From NCBI GenBank assembly GCA_014607495.2, contig CP053163.1, positions 6,118,716 through 6,182,715 of the forward strand: a stretch of 64,000 nt of DNA. Direction: 5' to 3'. The notes under the pieces were generated by a model that was given only the letters and a program-made list of their open reading frames with translations, had not been told where the DNA came from and did not search any database. Both the position numbers and the translations under genes were made by a program. This document shows positions 36,724-47,979 of this stretch, in pieces (position 1 is the first letter of the stretch; the number at the start of each line of letters is the position of its first letter). This DNA is from Carposina sasakii. Taxonomy: Eukaryota; Arthropoda; Insecta; Lepidoptera; Carposinidae.

Positions 36724-37630
36724 TAGTCGAGTTAAGAAATAGTAGGTAATGTCGAGGGAGGCGAGAATCGGGCCGCAGGGTTGTCGCGGTCACCCGGCCG
36801 TGTAATTCATTTGCATCTCACTAGGGGCGTCACCAAATTACGTTTTTCTGATTTCCTCGTCCTATCTCGTTCGTTACAAACTTCGAGAAACCATTTCATT
36901 TGTACGATTTATGATTTGCCTACCTACTTATTTATTGGTGTAGAAAATAAGTTTATTTTACCTCGAGATTGGTTTGCATTAATTGTGGATTCGGAATGAG
37001 TTTTAGCATATTGGGGTGAAGGTGAATATTAATGTGATGACGCCATCTTGGAAAATTTACAATCCATGCTTTTGTTGCATAACTGATTTGGTCACATTCA
37101 TGAGAGAAGGCATCTTAGATTCCAAATTTTTTTCCCGTCCTAAAGTTATTTTCGTCTTCAGCATTTTTCTTAACAGTTTCGCACGCTTTAAATAATGCCC
37201 ACTCAGCATATTTTCAGAGGCTTTATGGTTTTATGCAAAGTAAGGTACGGCAATATCGATTGGAAGTTGACTGGCGACTCCAGCTGAGATGTAACAAAAT
37301 GTTATAGCAGCCTGGTGGTATTATTCTTAAACTCAAATCATATAGAAGTAAGTACATTTACACGTTGGCGCAAAGTTATGGAATTTTAATAAAAACACAT
37401 ACATACACAAGGTATTTTAATTCACGAGTATACAAATTGACCTTTCGTATGCTGATGGTGTCGCACTGCAATATTGATTAGTGCATCTCTTTTTTGTATT
37501 TAATTTCATAGAGAGAGCCGAGAATTCATAGCTTGTAACGATATAAGATACCTAAGACAAGACGGAACCAAAATCGAATACAAATCATAGTTCGCGATAT
37601 TGAAGTTTTTCACCTTAAATGTGGTACCTA

Positions 37631-38001
37631 TACAGAATGATTTTTGGTCGTCAACGTTCCCGAAAACTACGGAATCTCCTCGTCATCACGATCATATTTC
37701 TCCATGGAAGCATACCTGGGAAGTGTCTGGTTTCCAAAATATTAGGGTCCAAAGTTGAGTAAATAGACTGCGTTTTTCTGCATAAATGCACATAGACGCG
37801 TGTAGCAAGATTTTTTCACGAAAAATAGTTAATATCTGTCTATAAAAAAGTACAACATAAACACTAGACACTATAAATTTCGCCCGATCAAGTAATTACA
37901 AAAAAAAATCCCAGTATTTTTTTTGGCATAAACTTACTTTATTTGATGTATAGAGTACGTACTCTTCGTTAACGGTGGCCACAAAAAAAACATCCTGTAT
38001 A
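37631..38001. mobile_element. TATACAGGGTG-family MITE, copy 4
   Basis: Forward copy starting tacagaatgatttttggtcg and ending catcctgta. It lies in the large intron, ending 135 bp before the acceptor of exon b, close enough to overlap the branch-point region. Confidence 0.8.
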
Positions 38002-38136
38002 GGTATACCCGTACAAGGGCGAAACAAGAGATAGTGGCCCGGTGAGGCCAGAAACGCTTCCCCTATCACCTCCACTCAATCAATTTGGAAGTACATTTAC
38101 ATATTGAAATAGGTTCACATTGTCATTTGTTTTCAG

Positions 38137-38344
38137 GTAGCGTGGATTAGAGCCGACGACCAAACCATCTTGAGTCTACAAACGCGACTGGTGACCCACA
38201 GCTCGCGGTACGCCGTCACCAACGACTCGCCCAACCTCTGGCAGCTCCACATACGGCCGCTTAAGGTCGAGGATCGGGGATGTTACATGTGCCAAATCAA
38301 CACCAGCACCATGAAGAAGCAGATAGGATGCGTTGATGTTTTAG
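38137..38344 (+). CDS. DIP-like gene exon b: second half of Ig1
   Basis: Acceptor tttgttttcag, donor tag|gtaagt, phase 0 in and phase 1 out. The exon encodes 69 residues from VAWIRADDQTIL to QIGCVDVL. It supplies the core tryptophan of Ig1 (VAWIR), the strand motif LWQLHIRPLKVEDRG and the second disulfide cysteine in DRGCYMCQINTSTMKKQIG. That last block is the most diagnostic segment of the DIP family (YMCQINT-x-MKxQ-x-G). A 372-bp MITE copy ends only 135 bp upstream of the acceptor. Confidence 0.93.
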
Positions 38345-38661
38345 GTAAGTTTGATTGAGCTTTATCATTCCAACTGGAGGTGTATTAATCAGTGTTTCTT
38401 TATTGCTTCTTTTCAATATGAAAACTGAACTTATAATGATAACAGGGCTTCAGTTTTTTTTAAAATGAAATTTGGTACGCAGGTTACATACTTATTAACT
38501 TGTTATGCAAAACAGTGATTGTAAAGGATTGAAAAAGGTGACGAAACTTTGTAAGGGAATTAAATATTTTTTTAACTAGTAAAAAAAAGTACGCCAAATA
38601 ATGAATAGAATTATAGAAAATGATAGTTTGTAGGTATGAATAATCGTCGTTATCTTTAAAT

Positions 38662-38880
38662 GATGTAGTTGGTAGTGACCCTACCTGCGACGCCATAGGT
38701 CCTGGGTTCGAATCCCGACTGGTGCAAACATTGATACGATGAATATCGATGTTTGTTTCCGAGTCATGGATGTTTCTATACTTATATATGTATTTATATA
38801 CTATTGCTTACCTACGACACAAAGACTTTAGGGATCTTAACGTGGGACTGGTTCAATGTATGGTGAAGTGTGTGAATATT
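38662..38880 (+). repeat. tRNA-derived SINE (+)
   Basis: Head ttggtagtgaccctacctgc (box-A-like), box B ggttcgaatcc at 38705-38715, then gtttccgagtcatggatgtt, a TATATAT stretch and acgtgggactggttcaatg. This is a recurrent lepidopteran SINE layout. Confidence 0.78.
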
Positions 38881-40769
38881 TATTATTTACTGTCAAAGAT
38901 GAAAGCAGTTACCATATCATTGTATTATTAAACAGCTAGTAATAAAATTAGTACTAGAGACATGAAGCGATGTTAGGTAACCAGTTTCCAGTATACCAAG
39001 CGCGACGTGATCCTAATAGAGGCAAATGCTCGTTAAGCCCTACTAAGTTGCATAATTGACGATGATACTATTATCGTATGTGCATATATGCTAGGTACAT
39101 ATACTTCCCTTTATGTGCCACAACATAATGCAGGTACATTGAATGTCACTTAGCTAAAATTTTTCATTTTGGCGATTTTCGCGTCGACACTCTTGAGATA
39201 TACACGACTGTATTTCCAAAATGGGGTAGCTAAAACTGAAATAGTTTAGCATAACAAAACCAGATGAAAACAAGTTACTAGCTCATCGCCTGAGTAAACG
39301 CCCTTAGAGTACTTAAGTGGAATTCTACTACCTACCTACTCGTACTTATTTTACCACACTATTTTTTCCTAATGCTGGGCAGACCTCCCCCTATTCTTCA
39401 AACTTTTCCACTTCTCTACTCCCTATCTCCAAAATAGAAACTATAGGTAAACCAATCTATTTGGATATCGTTATGATAATAAAGTAATCGATTCACATCA
39501 TTTAACATGGTGTTTATTCTAATGAATCATGTTTATATTAATTAAAAACTTTACCTCTTCGAAGTAGCTATCTATCAATGAAATTCACAGATATATACTA
39601 AACCCAAACGCTGCTTTTGTAAGAATCCACTGTTTAAAAACCATTTTAAGAAATAGTGAGCGGGGAGCGATCCCTCCAAACGATAGTAAAAAAGCTTTGC
39701 ACAAGTTTCAGCGAACATTTTCCAGATAGCACAATGCAGCGCTTTCGAGCCATCAATACCGTTCAAGGCTTTTGTTTTTACTCACAGTCCATATATTTTA
39801 CGAGATATTTTTGTCTTCAAGTAAATTAAATGATATTGCTTTTTTAATTCTAGTAGTAAACAAACGCTAAGTCCTTGGCAATATTAGTTTCGATAAAGAA
39901 ATTGTTATATATCCTTCAGGCGACGAGTTAGCTACTTGTCACGCTAAACGTGGCTGTGGGATCTCATTAGCTATTCTGTCTATCCCATTTTTGGGAATAT
40001 AGTCGTATTCATATGTATGTCTGTATAGAATTTTTTTAAGTACATATATACAGTAAAGTATATAAACGTTTCCTTCATATTCGAGCAATAACTTTTGAAA
40101 TTACGTCCCTCTAAGAACGAACACGTATTGAAAGTTGAACTGTAAATCTCAACTGAATCGGGACACGAAGAGAAATCTTATTGATTTCAGAAATTTCAAT
40201 CACTTTTGTAGGTATTTGAACTTTGCTCAAAACGTTCAGAAAGATGGCAAAGTTAGAAGAAATTTACTATCATTACAGAGATGTGCTTGGGTTATTAAAC
40301 TTTTAGATAGTTATTATTATTTTACATTTACAGAAACACGAGCAATTATTTTTCGAAAGAATGCGTCACTACGAAAATCGTTTCTTATCCTCGATTAACA
40401 CATTCGCTGTGTTCATTATTCTGATACAAACTAAAATGGTCTTATTAACATAAAAGCTCAGCCTTTTCCATATCGTCCCACTCGGTACCTAACGTTTAAA
40501 ATATTAAGCCACTCCTGAGTAAATATAGCGGCTGCACACGACGTCGGTTTTCATCGTCTGCGTTTTAGAATTCTCTTTAACACCCTTTTTTTATCGAATA
40601 CCTACGACAAACAAAGAGCACACTCTCCAAGTGTTAGGTATCTTAAATCAGCGGTGTAGGGTGTGCATTGATTCTTATTTATACAGGATAATAGATCGAT
40701 TTTTAAATGCCTCTCAGAAATACTCATCAGTGTCATTCATTACTTATATACATATATGTATATACATAT

Positions 40770-41040
40770 ACAGCGCTGCTTGCAAGGTAGGCATGCCTAT
40801 CTAGCATCCAGCTGAAAAGGGACCCGTTTGGCGGTTGCACGTACACGGGACGTGACTGACGGGCTCCAAATAGGGCATACAGTTCTTCTTACTGTTCTTC
40901 TTTTCATGTCTGCTTCTACCTATCTACCTACCTACTTCTTTTGATCTGTAACTATTTCTACCCTATTTCTATTGTATTTTTCTATGTTGCTTCTGTCCGT
41001 GTATGTGTAATTTTCAAATAAAAAACTATTCTATTCTATA
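40770..41040 (+). repeat. LINE-type 3' tail, second copy
   Basis: gcatccagctgaaaagggac, ccgtttggcggttgcac, gacgtgactgacgggc and a (TATTC) terminus, matching the layout at 22293-22574. Confidence 0.6.
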
Positions 41041-41848
41041 CGAGATAAATGTAGTTTAGTGATTATTAGTTAATTACTCATCAGGACTAATTTTATTAAC
41101 ATTTCTAAGTGCGACTGTTAATGTCATTTTACATCACGAAATAAAGTTAGAACAGCTCCACTTCGCGTTTACAATATTAATTTTATCATCTACTTACTTA
41201 TATCAAAAGATATTATTAGAGAAATGCATATTATCCTGTACGAGCCATATCCTATATTTCTTTACGGGGCTTAGCTCAATTTTCGACAGGATCCGTCTCC
41301 ACTCCATAAAATAAAAAGTAGATTTTGCAAAAGACAGAGACATAAGGCTCCATTATAGCAAATTCCATTAAAGATTTTATTAACGGCTTCTATCACAAGA
41401 GATTTATAAAATACACTCAATGAAGAGGGAAAAAGTGCCGTAAAGTATATTTTTCGCTTTTTTTTTCATGAAATTTATTCCCTTAGCGGTGATAACGATC
41501 CTTGGTGCATAAATTACTAGAACTCGGGTCGAATCCTGTAATATAAAAAAGAATAAGCAGATTTACTGATTGGTAATCCACTTGGCATAAATTTTCTTTC
41601 ACTAATAGGTACACGTTTGTAGAATTATGCATAATGATTTAAATCATATTTTAACTGGGATTGGCCCACCTCATCCCCTCTGGTCGCAATACAATAGTGC
41701 CTGTTCAGTATTTCAGTATTTGCCTGGCTGTCACCCACATCCTGTATAGTCACACCCATTATCCCCCAAAGAGGAGGCAGAAGTGTGCAAAATACACATC
41801 CACTTTTGACTTATTACGGCCAAATAAATTGTTTTTCTTTTGTTCTAG

Positions 41849-42019
41849 TACCACCAAACATCATCGATGAAGGTACAAGTGGAGACGTGGTAGCCCGCGA
41901 AGGCCAAGAAGTGAGCCTGTCCTGCAAAGCCGAGGGTAGACCACTTCCTCGCATATTGTGGAGAAGAGAAGATGGCACTAATATTTTGCTGAGAAACGAG
42001 GCTGGAGAACTTCATAAAG
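41849..42019 (+). CDS. DIP-like gene exon c: first half of Ig2
   Basis: Acceptor ttttgttctag, donor aag|gtaaca, phase 1 in and phase 1 out. The exon encodes PPNIIDEGTSGDVVAREGQE, followed by VSLSCKAEGRPLPRILWRRE and a variable segment ending LHK. The Ig1-Ig2 linker VPPNI, the cysteine of LSCKAEG and the tryptophan of ILWRRE are the standard Ig2 landmarks in DIP and lachesin proteins. The segment GTNILLRNEAGELHK corresponds to the loop region that varies between family members. Confidence 0.92.
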
Positions 42020-42455
42020 GTAACACAATTAAATATCTTAGTCTAACTTCATTTCAACTTAAATAAGTACATATAGGATGTTATAAAATTCCAGAAGGTA
42101 TCCTTACTTATAAAAATCTTTTAGCATCGATTAGGCTAATCAACGCTTGATTTGACAGATATTCGATATGTTTTGCTGTCAAATGTCGTGCTTAACAGTT
42201 GCTTAGCTTAACACACGGCTTAATACTTGAAATAATAAGTAAGGCCTTACAAAGTAAGGAAGTTATTTCTTAATAGAAGTGCTTGGAATAGAAATTTCAA
42301 TAATTTTTCCTAATACAAGGCCTTTAAGAATGTTTTTGTTGACAAGCTGGCTGATTTAGAACAACACACAAAAAATTTAATTATGTTATCACCATCGGTT
42401 AGCAGGCAGAGTTTGCGGACTACGAGTACAACCTGCCTTGCCGACTTACTCTAGG

Positions 42456-42870
42456 CATCACCATCATCATATACAGCCCTGAGAAGTCCACTGCTGGACA
42501 TAGGCCTCCCCCAACAACCTCCACTCCGACCGGTCGGAAGCAGCCTGCATCCAACCGACGCCCGCAATCTTGGCCAGGTCATCCGTCCACCTCGCGGGTG
42601 GCCTTCCCACGCTGCGCTTGCCGATACGTGGTATCCACTCTAGAACTTTCCGACTCCATCGGTCATCAGTTCTTCGAGCTATGTGCCCTGCCCATTGCCA
42701 CTTCAGCTTGCTGGACCGTTGAGCTATGTCGGTTATCTTTGTACGTCTGCGGATCTCCTCATTTCTGATTCGATCACGCAGAGAGATCCCAAGCATAGCT
42801 CTCTCCATCCCTCGCTGTGCGATCCTGAGCTTTTTTATGAAGCACATAGTTAGAGATCACGTCTAGGCAT
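42456..42870 (-). pseudogene. RTE-clade retrotransposon pol C-terminal fragment
   Basis: A 126-residue open segment on the minus strand contains QRGMERAMLGISLRDRIRNE, LKWQWAGHIARRTDDRWSRK, SVGRPPARWTDDLAKIAG and GEAYVQQWTSQG. This is the C-terminal signature of insect RTE endonuclease/reverse transcriptases. The endonuclease and RT catalytic domains are missing (5' truncation, as usual for target-primed insertion), and the 3' side ends in a TGATGA-type tail. It sits antisense in the intron splitting Ig2. Confidence 0.88.
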
Positions 42871-43564
42871 CACCATAGATAAGCTAAAATCTAATTGTGT
42901 TCGTGGAGCTATGGTCCCATAGATACGCCCCATACGAAGTCTTCACCGCAATACCACGTAGCATTCTAATTTTTTATTATTCTCAATCTCAGATTTTTTT
43001 TGTTGAAATGAATATTGAAGTAGACACTTGATTTCTCCTCTAGACTGTATTTTAAAAGAGCTCGTTAGCGATGCAGTTTCTGGCTGAGCAGGCTTCAGGC
43101 TTATTATAGCTTGGTATGGTAATAATCAGCGCTTGAACGATTTGTTCAAAGCAATCATAGCGTTAGTCTGCTACGTTTATTGCACTCAATAATAAAGAAT
43201 GGGAGTCATAATAGAATTGTTAATTTTAGCATTATTCAGATTTTAAATGTTTTCAATTATTTTTATTCTAGACTAAATTACATGACTATTATTTTGAAAT
43301 AACGGTGGTAAATCCAATTTTATTGTTATTCTTAATTAATGTAATGATATATTTATTTTATTATTATGTACATAATTTTTCGTATTATTATTTAGTTTTT
43401 TCTTTTTTTTTTTACTCATTACCTACTGGCCAAACGGAGATGAATTTACTATAGGTTCGATAGAAATTTTCTGACAATGCGACAGGTGTTTAGTATGGTG
43501 GCTTTTTGTAGAAGGTATGTGATAGAATACAGAAATAATTCCTCTATGGTGATAGATAGGTGCA

Positions 43565-43844
43565 TATACAGGGTGTAACAAAAGGGTGTAACAAAAGGGG
43601 TATGTTAAACGAAAAGCTATGTAAATAGCCCACTATAGAGAACCTATTCCAAAATTTGAGACTCGAAATCACATTTTTATTTTTCCAGATAGTATGAAGA
43701 ATTCCTAAACAACTCAGGAATGTTTATAAAATATTGAAAAATAAAAATGTGATTTCTAGTCTCAAATTTTGAAAATAAGTTCTCTATAGTGGGCTATTTA
43801 CATAGCTTTTTGCTTAACATACCCTTTTTGTTACATTCTGTATA
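43565..43844. mobile_element. Long-TIR hairpin MITE (tatacagggtgtaacaaaa)
   Basis: 280 bp, almost entirely a hairpin. Arms of about 110 bp run from atagcccactatagagaac to the mirrored gttctctatagtgggctat, closing at ttacattctgtata. The left end carries a 13-bp tandem duplication, gggtgtaacaaaa. A related copy is at 47524-47783 and degraded ones are near 18690-18898 and 28309-28390. Confidence 0.75.
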
Positions 43845-45330
43845 ATGTGTCGAGGCTGCTGCGGAGTGTTTTTAGTATGACGCCCGTTGTGGATAACACG
43901 ATGGGAATGGTTTTTACCGTGTTTACTTACCATGAGAAGTCCGTGTATTTGGAAATTTTCTGTGTGTACGTTGATGTGAGATTGTGTGTGTTAGGTATGG
44001 CAATGCCTATGAGGTAAACTGTTATTTTATTTATTATTATTGTTATAAAGAGGTATAGTACAAATTCTTATAAGTTAATGCCCTGCATATTTTTTTTAAC
44101 AGTTTGACTACAGGAGTGGAGTCTCTTTTAACATATTTATAAGTACATAATTATTTACTTTTGCATCGTTACATACAGTGGGTCCTTATGGTAAGTTTGA
44201 CTGCAAGAGTTTGTTGGTTGGTAATGAGTTGATATTTATATGCTAGGTGTTGATGAATGATGGCAGCGACCTGATCATGACGATGCTTGTAGTCGGTTTG
44301 TGCGATCGTCCTGCAAGCTCCGGTGATGTATGTATTATGTGCTTCTGGTAGTTTTTAGTATCTATTACCTGATCTTGTATGGACAGCATGAATCCTTCAG
44401 TTTCTGGAAATAGTTCAACTCGTATGAGCCACTCGTTTGAAGCAATCTTGTCAATATTAGGATTCACCAATATTATTATTATTATTCTTTATTGTACACA
44501 GTAAAGTTTTCAGAAATAAAGTTTATGACAAAGAAAATGTACAAAGGCGTGCTTATCTCTAAGAGAGATTTCTTCCAGCAAACCAATCGTGAAAGAGAAA
44601 TAAACATAAGAGGTAGCTATGTCTGCACACAAACAGACAGACAGTTATTATTATCAAAAATAATGAATGGAAGTTCCGAAAGGAATAAGAAAGTACAAAT
44701 CTTCATACCCATGCTAAAGCAGTAATTACCCAAAATCCGGTTATGAATATTCATAAAATAATTGTTTCGGAGATGTTTAAAGTTAAAATTAGGGAAAGGT
44801 TTTTTTACATAAATGGAAGTGACAGTTTCGACTTACGGTGGTACTTGGGGTGACCCCTGAAGAAGGGTGACCGAAGAGTGTTCCATTTGGTTAGAGGCAA
44901 CAAAGGTCGAAAGGTTGAGTGAGGTATTTGTTACATTATAATTGTGATTTAGACTAGTTTGATCTTTTAATTTTTTGCTATCCTGTGCCGATGCATGCGT
45001 AGAATAACCCCAATGCGTAAAATAGTCCCCAGAAGGAGTCATCAATGACAAATATATGCCGGCTAGTGAAGCAAAACAGGAGATAAATAAAAATTAACTA
45101 GAAGAGGTTTAACTGGTAAATAAAACTTATTATTCTATGCTTGTATATCGTAAGAGCCAATTAAGGAACTCGGATATTCTCTCCAGCGATGAGCTAGCTA
45201 CTTGACACTGATCATCAACATTTGTAATGATGCTAATCGTGACTGTGGCATCTCGTTTATGATCCTAAAGTTCAGGCTAAACCATTTTGAGAACACAGCC
45301 GTGTCTGTAAGCAATATGCATTATTTTAAG

Positions 45331-45382
45331 GAAGAAAGAAAGAAAGAAAACGTTTATTTTTTGCCACACACACACACACACA
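45331..45382. repeat. (GAAA)n and (CA)n microsatellites
   Basis: gaaagaaagaaagaaa followed, after cgtttattttttgc, by (ca)9. They lie at the start of a retroposon-like segment reaching about 45640. Confidence 0.85.
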
Positions 45383-47523
45383 TAAAAAATTACAAGCTAA
45401 AGTATATAAAGTGGGTATAATATCGTAATCAATGCATATACTATACATAAATACATTATACACATATATATACATGTACATACATACATTATAAATATAT
45501 ATATACACAATCATAAAACATAAAATACCAAAATTCATTAAAAGTAGATAATATAAAAGTGCGACGAAAAATTTATCGCCACTCAGCATAATGTTATAGC
45601 ACGAGATGCCTAAACTTGCCTAATGGACAAGTCGTAAATAATAATAATAATATAAAACTAAAGACAATATACAACAACAATACAAATTAGAAGCACAACA
45701 CAAAATAAGCTGCTTCCTTAGAAAGCTTACAAATAAAAACGTAACAATACAAATTAAAAACGCAACACAAATTAGTTACTACGCGACACAAAATTAGTTA
45801 CTCACTTAGAATTACACTATACACTTACAATTAGTTAAGTTTGATAGTTTTAATATTTTATTGCATAGACATGTGTGTATGTTTGATAACACTGTAATCC
45901 AACTATATATTGTTCATTTCTCCCAATACGAACCAACATTTTGACATCTCGATGTCGATCATATGGGCATATATTTAGTAGACTTGTTACTGTAGATACC
46001 TGAATCTGACATTGATTGGCAAGGTGAATTAATGTTTGGTGCGGACTATGTACGGACGAACTAATAGGTTCTACAGGGTGTTTTTGGTCGTCAACGTTTC
46101 TGAATCTGAAAGTACATTAGCGAACGGAACGCCGCGTCGACGTAGTGAACAAACTGCGCCGCCGACTGAGAAGAGAGTCGGCAAGCGAAACGTCGTAAGC
46201 TGCGTACATTACGCGCTGTTTGGACACTCCATTTAAAATGTATAGGGAGGCAAACTGGAAGCAAACTGTTAGCCGCTCACTGTTCGCCTAATGGGGACGC
46301 GGCCTTAATCACTTTCTTGGTCCCTTTACATCGTGTTAATATTATTTTCAAATTTGCAACCTACTTGAAACGAGGCAAGTAATTGATTTTCTTAAAGTCG
46401 TTTTGAAACAAGGAAAATAATAAAATATCACTGGTGCGGCGTATACGAGTACAAAGCAATGCCATTAGTTTAATTTCCTTTGTCAGTTCATGATTCGACG
46501 ATTTTCCTCGTATGTTCTTCGGCAAAATATAAAATGATTTTTTATCTCCTCGAAACGTTTCGTGCAGTTTATTATTTCGGGATCCTGATTTATTTTCGTA
46601 GTCAGAGTAATTTATTATTCTATACAAGCAAAGTATTACTTATGTAAGTATGTAGAGATATAGAAATGCCTCTTAATGGAAAAATAAATATATGGTTTCA
46701 AAAATGTTACTACATTAATATAAATAACTATTATTAAAAAGTTATCGTAAACGATGTCGTGCGTGAGAGTCAACTCGGGCATTCTCAGGCCAGAAATAAG
46801 AATAAAATAGTTCCAACACTAACTTTTAGTACATCTGTATAAAGTGTGGAAAAGTGTTCTTTTAAACTACCTAAGTATTTGGATTTGACAAGATTGTAAA
46901 ATTTCACGAATAGAATTACTATTACTATTGAGAAAAAAGGAAACCGGGGAATTCGATATAGAGATAATAACAAATTGGGAAATTGTGCGATTGGCAAAAT
47001 TACTTCAAGAAAAAAATGATTTTGTCAAAAATATCGCCATACTCTCTCAGGCGACCTACTAAATTATCGCTGACAGTTAACACTATCCCTATTATGCTTA
47101 ACGTGTCTGTGGGATATCCTTCTCGCTACACTCGGTTCGGGAATTATAAACAAATAGTTGTATTATTTATAAATTATTAATGTTTTCTAACCAAACGAAT
47201 ATTTGTAACGAATTGTAATTAATTTATACACGGACCAATATAAATTATAATAATATGTACATAATTTACTGAATTTATCAATGTTGAATTCAAAATTTTA
47301 TGTGATTTGCAATAAACACACATACCTATTATGTATAGTATATTAATGTATTTCCATAAAACATAGGTACATAACTAACTATTGGCTTTGGTACGGAGTA
47401 ATACACTCGTAACATATCTGGTTAGGTACTCACGAACTAAATTAAAAAGTATAAAAATAATCTATATTTTGACGATAAATCAAAACATCCGTTTATTTAG
47501 CAAACAATCATAATAATCTCATA

Positions 47524-47783
47524 ATAAGGGTGTAATAAGAGGGCATGGTAAGCGCTAAAAATAGCCCACAGAATCTATCCACAAAAAATGAGACTCGAAA
47601 TTAAATGTTTATTTTTTCAAGATTTTCTTTGTACGAACTTTCCTCAGTTATTCTGGAACTTCTCCATACTATCTGAAAAAATAAATATGCGAGTTCAAGT
47701 CTCATATTTTGTGGATGGATTCTCTGCAGGGAGCTATAATCATTAGCTTTTCACTTAACATAATTCCTTATTACACAGTGCAT
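47524..47783. mobile_element. Long-TIR hairpin MITE, second copy
   Basis: Begins aagggtgtaataag and ends cttattacacagtgcata. The arms contain atagcccacagaatctatcc and its mirrored form, gatggattctctgcagggagctat. It lies 67 bp before exon d, so the splice acceptor region is close to the element. Confidence 0.7.
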
Positions 47784-47850
47784 ATGTACCGTTTTCCGAT
47801 TAACGAAATAGTTGGCATTGCATTTACTACTATGAGTTTGTCTGTCACAG

Positions 47851-47979
47851 TGGACATGTACATGGGGTCTACCCTGAACTTGACGAAGGTGGAGCGACGG
47901 CAAATGGGAGCCTACCTTTGCATAGCGTCCAACGATGTACCTCCGTCGGTCAGCAAGAGGATCATGCTCAGTGTTAACT
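47851..47979 (+). CDS. DIP-like gene exon d: second half of Ig2
   Basis: Acceptor ttgtctgtcacag, donor act|gtaagt, phase 1 in and phase 1 out. It encodes DMYMGSTLNLTKVERRQMG, then AYLCIASNDVPPSVSKRIML and SVN. The block AYLCIASN-x-VPPSVSKRI is a DIP signature that ends Ig2. The usual acidic residue two before the glycine of the F-strand D-x-G-x-Y-x-C motif is replaced by glutamine (RRQMGAYLC), as is common in this family's Ig2. NLT is a glycosylation sequon. Confidence 0.93.

Larger units (their letters stand above)
21286..38136 (+). other. Large intron (about 16.9 kb) splitting Ig1
   Basis: No coding exon of the DIP-like gene is recognisable between GDYK (exon a) and VAWIRADD (exon b), which join in phase 0 without loss of Ig sequence. 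The intron is filled with retroposon tails, fold-back units (23.0-25.3 kb), three of the ~340-bp retroposons, hairpin MITEs and simple repeats, listed separately. About 25400-27100, 27450-28050, 28190-30370 and 35620-36380 show no element or gene that I can name. Confidence 0.75.
38345..41848 (+). other. Intron between Ig1 and Ig2 exons
   Basis: 3.5-kb intron. It contains a tRNA-derived SINE (38662-38880), fragments of a repeated 'gctcatcgcctgag' family near 39220-39310 and 39910-40010, a LINE-type tail (about 40770-41040), and near 41700-41750 the end of a TATACAGGGTG-type element. I see no coding sequence. Confidence 0.7.
42020..47850 (+). other. Intron splitting Ig2 (5.8 kb)
   Basis: Holds a minus-strand RTE-clade pol tail (42456-42870), two hairpin MITEs of one family (43565-43844, 47524-47783), retroposon tails around 44480-44720 and 45310-45640 with (GAAA)n and (CA)n tracts, and a truncated copy of the TATACAGGGTG family near 46075. 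I see no host coding sequence. Confidence 0.7.

Noticed and set aside
42467..42847. Minus-strand 126-residue frame as a host gene
   Set aside because: The motifs (QRGMERAMLGIS, GRPPARWTDDL, EAYVQQWT) are the C-terminus of RTE-type reverse transcriptases.
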